A stretch of 64,000 nt of DNA, taken from Paramyrothecium sp. XJ0827. Taxonomy: Eukaryota > Ascomycota > Sordariomycetes > Hypocreales > Stachybotryaceae. Both the position numbers and the translations under genes were made by a program. The notes under the pieces are model-generated. The model was not told the DNA's origin. It searched no databases and saw nothing but the letters and a program-made list of their open reading frames with translations. The stretch spans positions 4,774,001 through 4,838,000 of the forward strand of contig JAJFPB010000004.1 in NCBI GenBank assembly GCA_020881915.1, in the 5' to 3' direction. Positions 24,001 to 35,758 of the stretch are shown in pieces. Each line of letters begins with the position of its first letter. Position 1 is the first letter of the stretch.

Positions 24001-27000
24001 ATGCAGAAAAGAAAGATACTCTGCCAGACAAGATACCTAACGTCTTGGTCGAGATTGGGCCGCATGCGGCGCTGAAAAGCCCTATCAAGCAGACCATTGA
24101 ATTGGTCAGCGGGCAGACTGGCAGCCGCCCTGGGCAGTTTGCATATGTGCCCTCGTTGATGCGCGAGAAAACCGGACAGGAGGCACTGCTTGAACTTGCC
24201 GGTAGCCTATTTACTTTGGGGGTCACGGTCCAATTGGGTGTGGTTCAGAGGACAAATGATCTGGTCAATGCTAAGACCCTCAGTGATCTGCCTTCCTATG
24301 CCTGGGATAAATCCACACGTCATGTCTTTTCCTCTCGTGTTAGGGAAATGCGGTTATTCCCTTCCTATCCTTATGATCGGCTTCTTGGTTGGCAAAGTCA
24401 GCACATTGCTGCTGGCGAACATACGTTTCGTCAAGTTTTTACAACAGATGAAATATCCTGGCTACGTGATCATAGCGTAGCGGGACAAGTCATTTTCCCC
24501 ATGACAGGGTATCTTGCAATGGCCCTGGAGGCAGCAAGAAGGGTTAGCCCCACGGAGGCGTCTAGCATTACTGTCAAGGAGTTTCATGCCAAACGAAGCC
24601 TAACCATCCACCACGATGACCGAGTGGATATGACGATACGACTTAAATCAGCTCAGATGGGCACAGAAGTCTTTTCTTCCACAACGTGGATGTTTGAGAT
24701 TGCCACATGGTCCGAGACAGAAACTTGGACCACTCATTGCCACGGTCAAGTCGGCGCAGAAGAGGTTGAGCTTACACTAGATGCTCACGGCTTCAAGATA
24801 TCACAGGACATCATTACGAACAACAAGGAAGAAGAAATAGATGTCAAGTTGGAGTACCTGAAACAAGATCAAAAGGAGGGGGGAACGATTTATGGGCCCG
24901 CCTTCAAGACAGGCATCAAAGGCTGGCAGTCTAATACGTGGACAATTTTGGAGGCTGAGCTGAGAGACCTTGACTTACGGCTAGAGTGCAAATACGGATC
25001 ACCTGTGACGGTAGATCCACCAACGCTGGATAGCTTTCTCCAAGGCATGAGCAACTTCCAAAAGATCGATGGCAAACTCTTCGCACACATGCCAACCTAC
25101 CTCGGTCGCTTACGCATATCCAACAGGATTCCGTCAGGGAAGAACCAGAGGTATGTTGCTGTCAGTCGCCTGCTTCAACAAGACATCAAGTCTGGAAGTT
25201 TTCGAGTCGATGTCACTGTATTTGCGAAATGCGATGGCTTATTGACCCCGGTTGCCGATTGGGAATCCTTGTTGTTCAGATCCATTGGCTTACAAGAGCA
25301 AGGTGCCAAGGACCCCTCGCTAGACCTTCCGGGAAGCTGGCATTGGGACCTGATACCGAGCCTTGAGCTCATGCGTAAGCAAGAGCTTGCAAAGAGATGC
25401 ATCACTGAGTTCTTCGATGAAGCTAGCTTCGGAGTTCAAGAAGAAATGAACCAAGCCGCTCTACATTATATGAGGCGTGCCGTGGAAGCAGTGGCTGATA
25501 GTGACTTCAGTCAACTTCCGTCGCACCACGCCAAGTTTCTTACATGGGCTAAGACCCTAGTTGAGAAGGAAAATGCGCCCTTGAATGACAATCCTTCGGC
25601 ATTCCTTTCAGAGCTGGCAGCATCGAATGCCCAAGCCGAAATGATCTGTGCCATAGGCGAAGCAATAGTTCCCATTCTGCAAGGCCAGGTGCAGCCTTTG
25701 GAAATCATGTTGAAAGACGACCTACTTTCACGAAGCTACGAGAAGAACGCTACCAATGCTTATATGAGCCGGGTATTAGCAAAGTATATCAAAGAGATCT
25801 CTGAAGCCAAGACCGACCTTTGCGTCCTCGAGATCGGAGGAGGTACTGGCAGTGCTACGCTACCTGTGTTATTTGAGTTGTCGAGAGGCGAGGACGAGCT
25901 CCCGACATTTCTCAGCTACACTTTCACTGACATATCAACGGGCTTCTTTGAGAACGCCCGCACAAAATTTGCGAAATACTCGAAGCGCATGATCTACAAA
26001 AAGCTCGACATCAGTCAAAACCCCGCTGAGCAAGGCTTCAGCCTCGGGCAATATGACCTAATAATCGCTTCCAACGTCTTGCACGCAACACCCAATATGA
26101 ATGCCACTATCAGCCATGTTCGATCTTTACTTAAACCTCATGGCAAGCTGGTAATGCTGGAGGCAACTTGTCATCCACCCCTAACATTGCCGTTTGCTCT
26201 CCTCCCCGGATGGTGGCTGGCCGAGGATGATTATCGTCGCCGAGAGGAGGGGCCACTTCTTGCTGAAGAAGCGTGGAATCGACTGCTCCTTGCTGAAGGC
26301 TTCTCAGGAATCGACACTGTTTTATCACCTTCAGCGGATTCCCGTGAGGGTATGTTGATTGTCATGTCAACAACAAGAGTTGGCAAAAGGAGCAATGACA
26401 AAACTCCACGAGTAATTTTCAGCGGTCCATTCAGCCACGAGCGTGAAGAGACGTTTGCACATTTGCTTGCTGAAAGAGTCAGCAGTCAGCTAGGGTGGTC
26501 GACCTCGTGCAAGACCTTTTCGACACTGAAACCCGAGAAGGATGGTTTCATGGTGTTTATCGACTCTCCAGGTCAGAGCATCTTTGCAAATTTTTCGAGT
26601 CACTTCTTTGAGATTCTGAAGGAATGTTTGTTGGCCGCAGCCGGTGTTTTGTGGATTATTCCCGAAAACCACGGTCCTGAAGCAAGCATGATCAAGGGGA
26701 TACTGCGTACAATGCGATTGGAAGAGGAAGGTAAAACTTTCATTTGCGTGGAGAATGTCCCAGCCACATGTGAGAGCACTGCGATCATTAACAGTCTCAT
26801 CAATCGACTCCACGATTCCGAGGCCCCAGCTTCCATGGACCACGATTACATATGGCAGAATGGTACTTTTTGTGTTCCTCGCTTCCGACAACTTCCCGCA
26901 GCTAAAGAAGCATTTGCTTCTGAGGCAGGTATCCTCATTCGAAAGCCTCAGAAAATCTGTCGGGGTAATGAATCTTTCGAGCTCACAGTCAGCGCACCAG

Positions 27001-29190
27001 GAAGTGCTGCCAACATCTACTTTCGCAAAACCGACGTCCTCAACCAAGCGACTGCCTGTGATGAGGTTCTGGTACATGTGGAAGTAGCTGGAGTCAACCA
27101 CCGCGATCTCTTGCTTGTCCTTGGCTCTCTTCAATGGGCCACCCCCGGGTTAGAAGGCGCCGGCAAGATAATTCGGACTGGCACTTCAGTTACGAACTTT
27201 CTACCTGGAGATCGCGTCTTCTACTTTCTGCCACAGGGAGGCGCTTTTGCTACCCATCTTCGTGTCACTATGGACAATTGCTTCAAAATCCCAGCCGATA
27301 TCAGCAGCACGGATGCAGCAAGCATTCTCGTTGGCTATTCCACTGCAGTCATGCTACTCTTTCGCCTAGCTCGTCTAAGGAAAGGCGAGAGTGTACTTAT
27401 TCATAGCGCTGCTGGAGCCATCGGCCAGGCCTGCATCGTCCTTGCAAAATATGTAGGGGCTCGCATCTTTGTCACCGCAGGTAGTGCGATGAAGCACGAT
27501 TTCCTGCACCAAACCTATGATATTCCCAGACATCAAATTTACTCCAGTCGCGACTTAAGCTTCCGGGATGGCATACTGATAGAGACAGATGGAAAAGGAG
27601 TTGATGTAATTGTCAATTCTTTATGCGGAACTCTGCTACAAGAAAGTTGGGGTCTGATGGCAGAGAATGGACGTTTTATGGAAATCGGCAAGAAAGATAT
27701 CCTTCAAAACACCCACTTATCGACTAAAGTGTTCGATCGGAATGCTTCATTTCATGGAGTTGATATTCAGAAACTGTTCACCCAGCGACCCGAAGACATG
27801 AGGGAATGTCTTGCTGAGGTCATCCGCCTGTTAGAACACAAGGTTGTCACACCGATTCGCCCGGTCAATGTAATGCCTTTGTCGAAACTCGCAACTGGCA
27901 TGCGGAACCTTCAGCTTGGTCGCAATACTGGCAAGATCGTTGTTGAGATGGATCCCGAAGATGATGTTTTGGCCGAGTTCCGCCCACCACTGGGTGATGA
28001 CGCGGAACAACTCCTTCTCAAGGATGCCACATACCTCATTACTGGAGGAACTGGCGGTATCGGTCTTGACCTAGCGTCTTGGATGATCGATCATGGGGCG
28101 CAAAATATTTTATTGCTGGGTCGAAGCGGTTCGTCTCGCGAGGAGGTCAAAACTTTGTTGGACCGATACAAGGGTAGTGATGTTCAAGTAAGAGCAATTG
28201 CTTGCGATGTGGGTTCTCGGGAAAGCCTGAGAAGCGCCCTCAACAGTGTCGCGGATCTTCCAAGAATTCGTGGAATTATCCACGGAGCTCTCTATCTCCG
28301 AGTAAGTTTCCTCCCTTTTGCGGTAAATGTTTGTCACTCATCGTCGCCAGGATGCACTGTTGGTCAATGCAACATACGAAGACTGGGAGAAGATTACTAC
28401 TCCGCGTGTCCAGGGTGCATGGAATCTACAAGAGTTTTGCCCAGACGTGGATTTCTTTGTTGCCTTATCTTCCATGCTTTCATTTACGGGGAACGTTGGG
28501 CAGTCCATTTATGCCAGCACAGCAGTGAGTCACACCTCCAGGTGTGGTCTTTAATTTCTCAAACTGACTTCCTGGTAGGCTTTCTTCGACGCATTTTCAG
28601 CGATGAGAAATGCTCGTGGACAGAAAACAGTATCAATAGCGATACCGCTGGTCCTCGATGTCGGCTATGTAGCTGATCGGGGGCTAGTTGATACGTTTAG
28701 GCAGTGGCTGGGGGCTACTTTAAAAGGTAATCATATCCGGACCCTGGTGAAGGGTGCCATCGTCGGACCTTCATCCGGCCTTAATTTGGACGGCAAAGCG
28801 ATATCTTTCCATTTGACGGTAGGCAATGATGTTGAGATACATCCCTGGCAAAGCTTCCACCCGAGGACCCTTGTTAGCGTCATGGAATCTGAGCAGCGGA
28901 GGATGGATGCTGGGCTGCAAGGCTCTGGACTTCAGGCCAACGGGCTATCTCTCGGTAAAGATGGTAATCTATTGGAAGCCCTGATGACCAAGGTCTCCTT
29001 CATCACAATGATGGAGAGAGATGAGGTGGATCCTGACGCGCCTCTTTCGGATTTCAACCTCGACTCCCTGGTGTCTGTGGAGCTGCGCAATTGGATTCGT
29101 CGGGAGGCCGCGGTTCACCTTCCACTACAGAAGATCCTGGAAGCCAAGAATCTGCGGGCTCTGGCGGCAGAGATTCTTTCACAGAAGTAA
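21066..29190 (+). CDS. Highly reducing polyketide synthase, KS-AT-DH-MT-ER-KR-ACP
   Basis: Exons 21066-21718, 21780-22050, 22108-22133, 22186-22281, 22333-22462, 22524-22587, 22645-23080, 23156-23262, 23311-28301, 28351-28524 and 28579-29190 give 2519 residues. It builds a reduced, C-methylated polyketide by iterative use of one module. KS: Cys175 in DAACASST, His in GHGTGT and NFGHLKG. AT: Ser641 in GHSSGE. DH: His982 in HSVAGQVIFP and Asp1168. MT: SAM motif LEIGGGTGSATL near 1435. ER: HSAAGAIGQA near 1958. KR: TGGTGGIG near 2170. ACP: Ser2479 in FNLDSL. No thioesterase follows, so an outside enzyme must release the chain. The KR keeps Ser and Tyr2312 but has Arg2277 and Ala2316 where Lys and Asn are expected. 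The start is the ATG at 21066, just before SPTPIAIVGFAYR. All ten introns are 48-75 nt with good signals. Confidence 0.93.
22108..22133 (+). other. 26-nt microexon encoding the KS active-site HGTGT
   Basis: Flanked by introns of 57 nt (22051-22107) and 52 nt (22134-22185). Splicing both joins PVVE to GHGTGTKVG and DPIEAGAF in frame. Retaining either intron would shift the frame or add stops within the KS. Confidence 0.85.
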
Positions 29191-29450
29191 TGAGGCACAT
29201 TAATTCTCTTTCATACCTATAGTCTAGCTAAAGTGAATGATCCATTACCACATCGGGAGCTTGTAGCCTCTAACGTTTTGACATCTTCTCAACGTGTATA
29301 GATGGTTCTGCAAATACCATTGTGATGTATCGATGTTTGAGATCCGGTCCACGGTATCTTTTGCTGCAGTGTGGACGAGGTTGTCGCAATTTCCCTTGTC
29401 CCGGGAGCCTGTTGTATGGGATAACCTGTCTTAATTGCCTCAAGAGTAGT

Positions 29451-31050
29451 CTACTCGCGTTTCTGGTCAAAGCGAACAACTGCCTGACACAGGACCTCTG
29501 CACCCACTGCGCACTCCTCCGGCGTTGAGTACTCCTCTGGGTTATGACTAACACCAGCTTTGCACGGAATGAAAATCATTGTCGTTGGACAATGGTGATT
29601 CGTGTAAACGCTGTCATGACCTGCTCCACTGGAAATATCCACCGTCTCGCCTGGGCCCCCTAGGACAGACTCTGCAGATTCTCTGACAGCCTGGATGCAA
29701 TCAGGGTGAAATTTTGTAGCTGGTGAGACTGTGTCGGTGGTCCAGTCGAGTGAGAGCGGGAGACATGGTGTGGATCCGTCGAGAATGCCGCCAACATCAG
29801 TTCCGTGGGACAACAGCTCGAAGTCGTGTCTCAAGTCTTTCTCGAGTTTCTGGACTGTTTCATCGGCAGGTGCTCGTACATCGAGAGTGAACTTGACGTA
29901 GCCAGGGATTGTGTTGGTACTGCCCGGCTTCAGATTGAGGATGCCGGTTGAAGCAAGCGCATTATGCTTCGTCGCCAAACGATGCGAATGCGTGATTAGT
30001 CTTGCAGCTAGAAGAAGAGCATCTGCCCGGTCGGCGAATGGAGTTGAGCCCGTATGTGCATCTACGCAGGATTAGCTATTTCGTGCGATCACAAAGACCT
30101 AACATACCTCGGCCCTTGATCTCGATTGTGAACCATTTATAAGCTTGGACACCTTGCACTACGCCGATTTTCTTCTGGGCTCTCTCCAGGATCGGGCCTT
30201 GTTCAATATGCAGCTCGAAGTGAGCAGCCATTGGTGTTGACTTGTGACTGGCGGGAGTATCGCCGAGATACCCGATTCTCTCCAACTCTGATTTGACTGT
30301 TGCGTCTCCAGCTACGTCTTTCAAAGAGTAGGCACGCTCGAGTGGTACTTTGCCTGCCCAAACTCCCGAAGCCATCATACTCATGGGGAAACGGGCACCC
30401 TCCTCACTACGACAGTGAGATGCGTGACTTGACGGGGAAATAAGGAAACTTACTTGGTCCAATTCACCACGCCCACCGGGTATTCCGTTTCAACATCGTT
30501 CTCTTCCAGTATTTTCAGCATTTCTATACCTGCCATTACCCCCAAAATTCCGTCATATCGTCCACCAGTTGGTTGGGTGTCGAGGTGAGAGCCAGCAAAA
30601 GTTGGAGGCCCGGAACGACGACCAGGGCGGACGGCAAAAATGTTTCCGATTGCATCCACTGTCGTCTCGCAACCTAAGGCTTGTGTGGTATTCACAAACC
30701 AATCCCGAGCCTTCTTGTCGTCGTCGGAAAGCGTGAGACGAGACATGCCCGTGTCCGTGGACTTGCTATAGGGTTGTTCAGTCAAGTCCGGAGCTTCGAT
30801 GGCTAGCAAATGATCAATACCTGCCCCATCTAGTCCCAGTGCCCCATGCACATGTCTCGTGCAATGTGTCCATCAGTCGAGATTGATTGACTTTGAGTTT
30901 TCGAAAATCCTGGTCGCTCATGTCTTTGGTCGCGATATGCCTTCTGAGGCAGGGCCCCGCATTCACAGCACAGCCAGCCGAGAATCTGTTCAAGGCTCGA
31001 AGCAAGGAAGCTCGGCCCAGGCCAAGATGCCTGGCTGGGAAAGGGACCAT
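29451..31050 (-). CDS. M20-family amidohydrolase (N-carbamoyl-amino acid hydrolase / allantoate amidohydrolase type)
   Basis: Exons, in plus-strand order, 29451-30061, 30108-30406, 30454-30765 and 30821-31050 give 483 residues. The family is binuclear zinc (or Mn) enzymes that cut carbamoyl or acyl amide bonds of amino acids and ureides. Metal and substrate motifs are all present: SHLDTQPTGGRYDG, NEEGARF (rebuilt across an intron), HIEQGP, SGAGHDS and GVSHNPEEYS. The first 45 residues, rich in Arg and Ala before MSDQDFRKLK, look like a mitochondrial presequence, so it may act there. The internal Met could give a cytosolic form. It is tail to tail with the PKS (260 bp apart). It may serve nitrogen metabolism and only neighbour the polyketide cluster, or act on an amino-acid-bearing product; sequence cannot decide. 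Confidence 0.88.
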
Positions 31051-31616
31051 GGTTTTGGGTTGCTGCAGTGCGACAATGTATTAAGAAACCTTTTAGAGCT
31101 GAAATCCAGAAGATGAGAGTCGCCAAGTACTGGAACCGAGGACGAAATGCTAGACGAAGATCTCGCCTGCCTGCTGGGAATACGCCGGATGTGACTAGAA
31201 GGCGTCGCTTGTGGATCTGTTTTTGGGGGGCGCAGCGAACATCAAGACCTAATCAAGAAGCCCTCGATCGTGATTGGCCAGGTTTTCTGGGTCTAATCGA
31301 CTAGTTAAGATGAGTGTCATGAAGTCATGGGGATAGGTCTGCACAGACAAGCGATTAATGAGCACATTGACACGAGTACCAGAATTACGTTCGATTGGGG
31401 ATGGAGTACATGAGCTTCACCGAGCGTCTTTGTCGAGAGAATGACTGGACATCAAATATTTGTGTCTTTATTTCATTGCCAGCAGGTTGCAGAAGAGTTA
31501 AGGATGATGATGTGAAATTGCATGTACGAGCTTGCCATATTTAAGAAGAATAGAATGAACGCGAACTGCAGCCTCCAATCGCAACACTAGATGTTGTCCA
31601 AGATAGGCTGGACCTC
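31051..31616. other. Intergenic region
   Basis: Nothing coding was seen; upstream of the amidohydrolase and 3' flank of the pectate lyase. Confidence 0.5.
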
Positions 31617-33124
31617 TCAGTTGTCCTCATCCTTGTCCTTGCTAGCCTTGGACTTGCTCTCCTTGCTGTCGCTGCCACTATCATCCTGCGAATCCTTGTC
31701 GTCACTGCTCTTCTCCTCGTCGTTGGAGTTGCCAGAGTCGCCAGAGCCGCTGTCAGAGCCCTCGTCACCATTGCTATCACCGGACCCACTGCCAGAGTCG
31801 TCTCCGCTGTTGTCACCAGATCCGCTGCCGGAATCGTCGCCATTGTTGTCACCGGAGCCGCTGCCAGAGTCATCACCAGAGCCACTACCAGAATCGTCGC
31901 CAGAGCCGCTGCCAGAGTCGTCACCGTTGTTGTCACCAGATCCGCTGCCAGAGTCGTCTCCAGAGCCGCTGCCGGAATCGTCACCGTTGTTGTCGCCAGA
32001 TCCGCTGCCGGAATCGTCGCCATTGTTGTCACCGGAGCCGTTGCCAGAGTCATCACCGGAGCCACTACCGGAGTCGTCTCCAGAACCGCTTCCAGAGTCG
32101 CCATCAGATCCGCTGCCGGAATCGTCACCGTTGTTATCACCAGAGCCACTGCCGGAGTCGTCACCAGACCCAGTATCCTCATCATCACCAGATCCAGAGC
32201 CGCCACCAGAGCCGCCACCGGAACCGCCACCAGAGCCACCACCGCTGCCGGGTTGAGGCGTCGTAGATGGTGAGCCAGCACCTGGGGTAGTCGGGCTGCC
32301 TCCACTGCCGACGCCTGAGCAAGGCCCGATCTCAGAAGGCTCGCCACCGCCAGTCACACCCTCGAAATCAGTGCACTCCGACTCAACTCCGCTGATGCTG
32401 ACACCAGAGATGCTGGCGGTGTCGCCCATGTTGGAGTTGATGCCGACGAGCATGTCACCGTTGGTGGCGGAGCCACCGATAACCTGGACATGACGAGCAG
32501 GCATTTCATCGCAGTTACCACAGCTGCGGTACAGTTTGCCAAAGTCGGAGACAGTGAAGTCGTTAATAACAACGGTACCGCCGCCGTTGTGCTGGATAAC
32601 CTTGTCCTGGGCACCCTTGGCACCTCCACCATTAATAGTGGTGGTTTCGCCATCGGCTTGTTCCTTGATGCTGAAGGCATCCTCACAAACTGCGTCCCAC
32701 CAAACGTTGGTAATGGTGCAGCCACCATTGCAGTGAATGCCTTCGATTTGGTTGGGACCTAGTTTTTCGCTGTTAGCCATAAGTCGCTAGAAGCCGTGGT
32801 GAAAGAGTGAGGTGCTTTACCAATGACAACGTTAGACAGGGAAGCACCGGCCTCAAGAATGAAGACCGCATCGGAACCGCCACCCTCGGATTGGCCGCTG
32901 CAGGTGACGCCACGGTCAAAGACAGCATTGCCACCGTCGAAGGTATCGCCGGCAGCGATGGTCATGGGGGCATCGAGGACGCTACTGGCACCACCATCGG
33001 GCTGCTGGCGCTTGGCGCGAAGGTGCTCGGCCCTAGGAGCCTTGGTGATCTGAGGCTTGGCTGGGCTAGCGTAGGCCGTGGTGCCAAGGGCCAGGGTGGT
33101 CATCAGGATCATTCGGTACTGCAT
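31617..33124 (-). CDS. Secreted PL3 pectate lyase with a Gly/Ser/Asp repeat tail
   Basis: Exons 31617-32758 and 32821-33124 give 481 residues. A signal peptide (residues 1-20) and a short pro-segment ending in a KRQQ dibasic-like site precede the lyase. The PL3 domain, about residues 45-250, is a small parallel beta-helix: [14 protein letters not shown], then [42 protein letters not shown] and [13 protein letters not shown]3 enzymes cleave de-esterified pectin by calcium-dependent elimination, helping plant tissue breakdown. After a Thr/Pro/Gly linker comes a run of about 145 residues made almost only of Gly, Ser, Asp and Asn in units such as GSGSGDDS and GDNNGDD. A Lys/Asp/Ser end follows. 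Typical PL3 enzymes are about 240 residues, so the tail doubles the protein. It may bind calcium, hold the enzyme at a surface, or simply be a spacer. Confidence 0.88.
31730..32230. repeat. Minisatellite-like repeats coding the Ser/Asp tail
   Basis: Imperfect tandem units of 18, 21 and 39 bases, built from CCAGAGCCGCTGCCAGAGTC-like words and a CACCGTTGTTGTC variant, run through the pectate-lyase tail. Unit order varies, as expected from slippage or unequal exchange. The opposite strand is also open because the repeats lack stops. Confidence 0.85.
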
Positions 33125-34854
33125 GTTTGCGGTAGGTTTGTCGGTAGAGAGAAAGTGTGCGTAAAAGAAAGATGTGTTTGATGTTTAAAAAAGAAGGTCC
33201 AGGTATCAAGCTCGTTGATGGTTGGAAATCAAGAAGTAGAGCAAGACCTGCTTGGTAGTGAATGAGAAAAGGTGTGAAGGAAAGACTCCTAAAAATGGAC
33301 TGGTGAGGATGAGGATGAGGGTGAGGAGGAAAAGGATTTTTGAAGGGAGTCTCGAGGGTGCTCTTATAGCATGTTGGAGTTGTTGGTGGCGAACACACAT
33401 CCAGCAAGCACAGAATGTTTCATCCGTTGTCATCACATAGATGAGGCCGCGGCCATGGTTGCGACGTGACTGGTTTCAGCATGAGAGTTTTCGATAAGTC
33501 GTCCCGTGTGGAGATGGTCGTATCCATGAAACAAGGTGACGAAGACTTGGGCCTCGCCTTGCATGGATTGAATTATGCTTATTGCGTAACTCTAGTTGGC
33601 GAACGTCGTCAACCCGCTGAGAATCCCTGCCATCGGTACTAACCTTTTGGGCGCTTCGGGATGCACGACTAACCCGGTAGCCCCGTTTCAGGTTGATCTG
33701 TTCACCATGCAGCTACTAGGGCTTAGCGATTATTTTTGACAGTTGGTTATTCTGAAGAAGTGATTCGGGAAGAAAAGAGAAATCACAGATACAATCGTCG
33801 AATCACCTACTCTGGACCACAAAGTGTCGTTGGAAGATCGCTTGGTTCTACACCTCCACACCGAAAGTGCCGGTGCGGTGGTTTCGGCGATCAATGCCTC
33901 TTTCAACCACAACTCGTATTCGAGGACAATCTTTCCACGTTATCAGGGTAGCGATCGACCTATGAGGCTCGAAAGCAATCAATCTGGAGTTTTCTCCATC
34001 GCCCCTGGCGGCTGCGCTGCGCTGCAATCCACAGAGCTATGAGGTGGTGGAGTTCAGATAATTTCGTCCCTTATGCGGACAGGGTTGTGAAACGTCCGAG
34101 CCGGTGCTTGGCTACCAACAAGCTCAAAAGCTAAAGCCAAAGCGGTATAGGTGGGTCCGTCCATATGCAGCGGGAAAACTTCCCGTAGCTCCGAATCTTT
34201 TTTCCGGCAATAAGAATGAATCACTCCTCAAACCTCGCGGGTCGTTTGCACTTGAGAGTCAGGGGGGAGAGGTTGTGTAGAATGTGTGAAGTTACGATCG
34301 CCGAGACTCATGATTGAAGTTGATAACAAGACGACTTCATGGTGGATCGAACACGAAAGCGCGTAGATCAAAACACACCATCTTTCCGGCATTGAGGCTA
34401 TGCAAGAGTTTGCCTTTGTATCGCCACTTCTTGGACCGTCCAGGTTTTCGTTTTTCTTTTCATTTTTTTCTTTTCGAATTTCAATATTTGTCTTTTCTTC
34501 TTACTTACTTTCGTAGGAGTGTTAAAATTGAGGCTAGAAAAGGCAGGATAGAAAATAAACGGTCCATGTTTCTAAGAGATGTGGAGAATCTGCCAAAGAT
34601 CAACCCTGAGCGCATCATTGACGTTGCAGCCAGTTGAGACTAACCAGCCAGATCGCAGACTTAACGTATGGTCACAAGACAGATGTTGCAACGCAGGAAG
34701 GACTAATTACATCTCGAAGCAGTGGCAGAGACGGCATGATTCAGGCAACAAGATCGGGCAAGTGTGTGGGAGCAACGCAGACAAGCTGCATTGAGTGCAA
34801 AGGAACGAAAGTGTCGTTTCGACCCAACTAGTCGGCTAAGACCCTGTGCGGTAG
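33125..34854. other. Intergenic region, pectate lyase promoter and beyond
   Basis: A CT/GA-rich tract upstream of the lyase (about 33290-33350) is the only feature noted. No gene was seen. Confidence 0.45.
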
Positions 34855-35455
34855 ACTTGTTTATTAAGACTAAGACCAAACCCCCACATCCTACCTGACC
34901 GATAACAAGGTCAGATGGTATGCAATCATTCGATCTAGGGAGAATCTTGACTCTGATGAAAAGAAGATGTGAATTACATGCCTGCCTTCCTAATGGGAAA
35001 CTAAGCTTCCTCAATTATGTGCAGGATTTTTAGAGACCTCCGAGCTAATCTGTCATAACTATAGGGTAGTTAGTACAAGATGCATTTCCTCATCTCCCCA
35101 ATCACAGTACATGATAATTCTGACAGCGGGCCATCTGGTCCACGTTAGAATAGACCGCTGACCATCACTGTTCCATACTAGGAATCCTATTGCCAACCTC
35201 AGGGCTTCTCCCGATTTGAGACAACAAGTATAGTGCGTCATTGTGTGATTGGAAAGGAAATGCACTTGCTTAGCTACCCTAGAGCTAATTCAGGTTCTTT
35301 ATTAGCTTCTTATATATAGAAGGGAGGTTAGCTTCCATTCAGCTGGTCAGGCACGAATTTTACATCTTCTTTTCATCAAGTTCAGATTTTGCTTCGGTCA
35401 AATGATTCCATACCTACTGACAGGCTGGTAGGTGTGGTATTTTTGAGCCGAATCT
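34855..35455. repeat. Large imperfect inverted repeat (foldback element)
   Basis: The left arm, about 34855-35110, and the reverse complement of the right arm, about 35236-35455, align over most of their length with substitutions and small gaps. Shared words include GATGAAAAGAAGATGT (near 34957 on the left and, reversed, near 35365), GGTATG(C/G)AATCATT and the inner TAGGGTAG...TGCATTTCC. The ~125 bp centre is unique. In one frame each arm reads like a decayed coding segment, so this may be an inverted duplication of a gene fragment, or a foldback transposon or MITE. Confidence 0.7.
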
Positions 35456-35758
35456 TAATAGAGTGTCATGAGGATGTCTCATCGCACCTCAGACGCTTTG
35501 GGCTACTGGCCGAGTACAATTACGTGAAAGGTTGCATTTCATCACCATTCCATTCATCATTCCATCCGACATGAATGCCATTATCCTCATGACATCACTT
35601 GATTATATTCAAATAACTTGATTGATTATAAATATGCCAATGCTGTCAAGATTGAGATGTGCTTTGCTTCTCTTAACTACTTTTCAGCCTGTTTATCCAG
35701 TGAAGAGAATTGGCGCAATCCTAAAGCAAAACCTTTTGATTGTGTGTGATTAGAGTGG
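35456..35758. other. Intergenic spacer
   Basis: AT-rich, nothing coding seen. Confidence 0.4.

Noticed and set aside
26490..27134. 214-codon minus-strand frame inside the PKS
   Set aside because: It overlaps the MT-ER coding region, which has strong motifs; antisense shadow.
31730..32230. CRISPR-like repeat spacing
   Set aside because: It is a coding minisatellite in a eukaryotic gene; units are contiguous, with no unique spacers.
31591..32256. Long plus-strand open frame (Pro/Leu/Ser repeats) opposite the pectate lyase tail
   Set aside because: It arises because the repeat lacks stops in several frames; low complexity and no start context.
34634..34831. Possible zinc-finger fragment with a run of basic residues and cysteines
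   Set aside because: Cys spacing does not match any zinc cluster, and the frame is closed on both sides.
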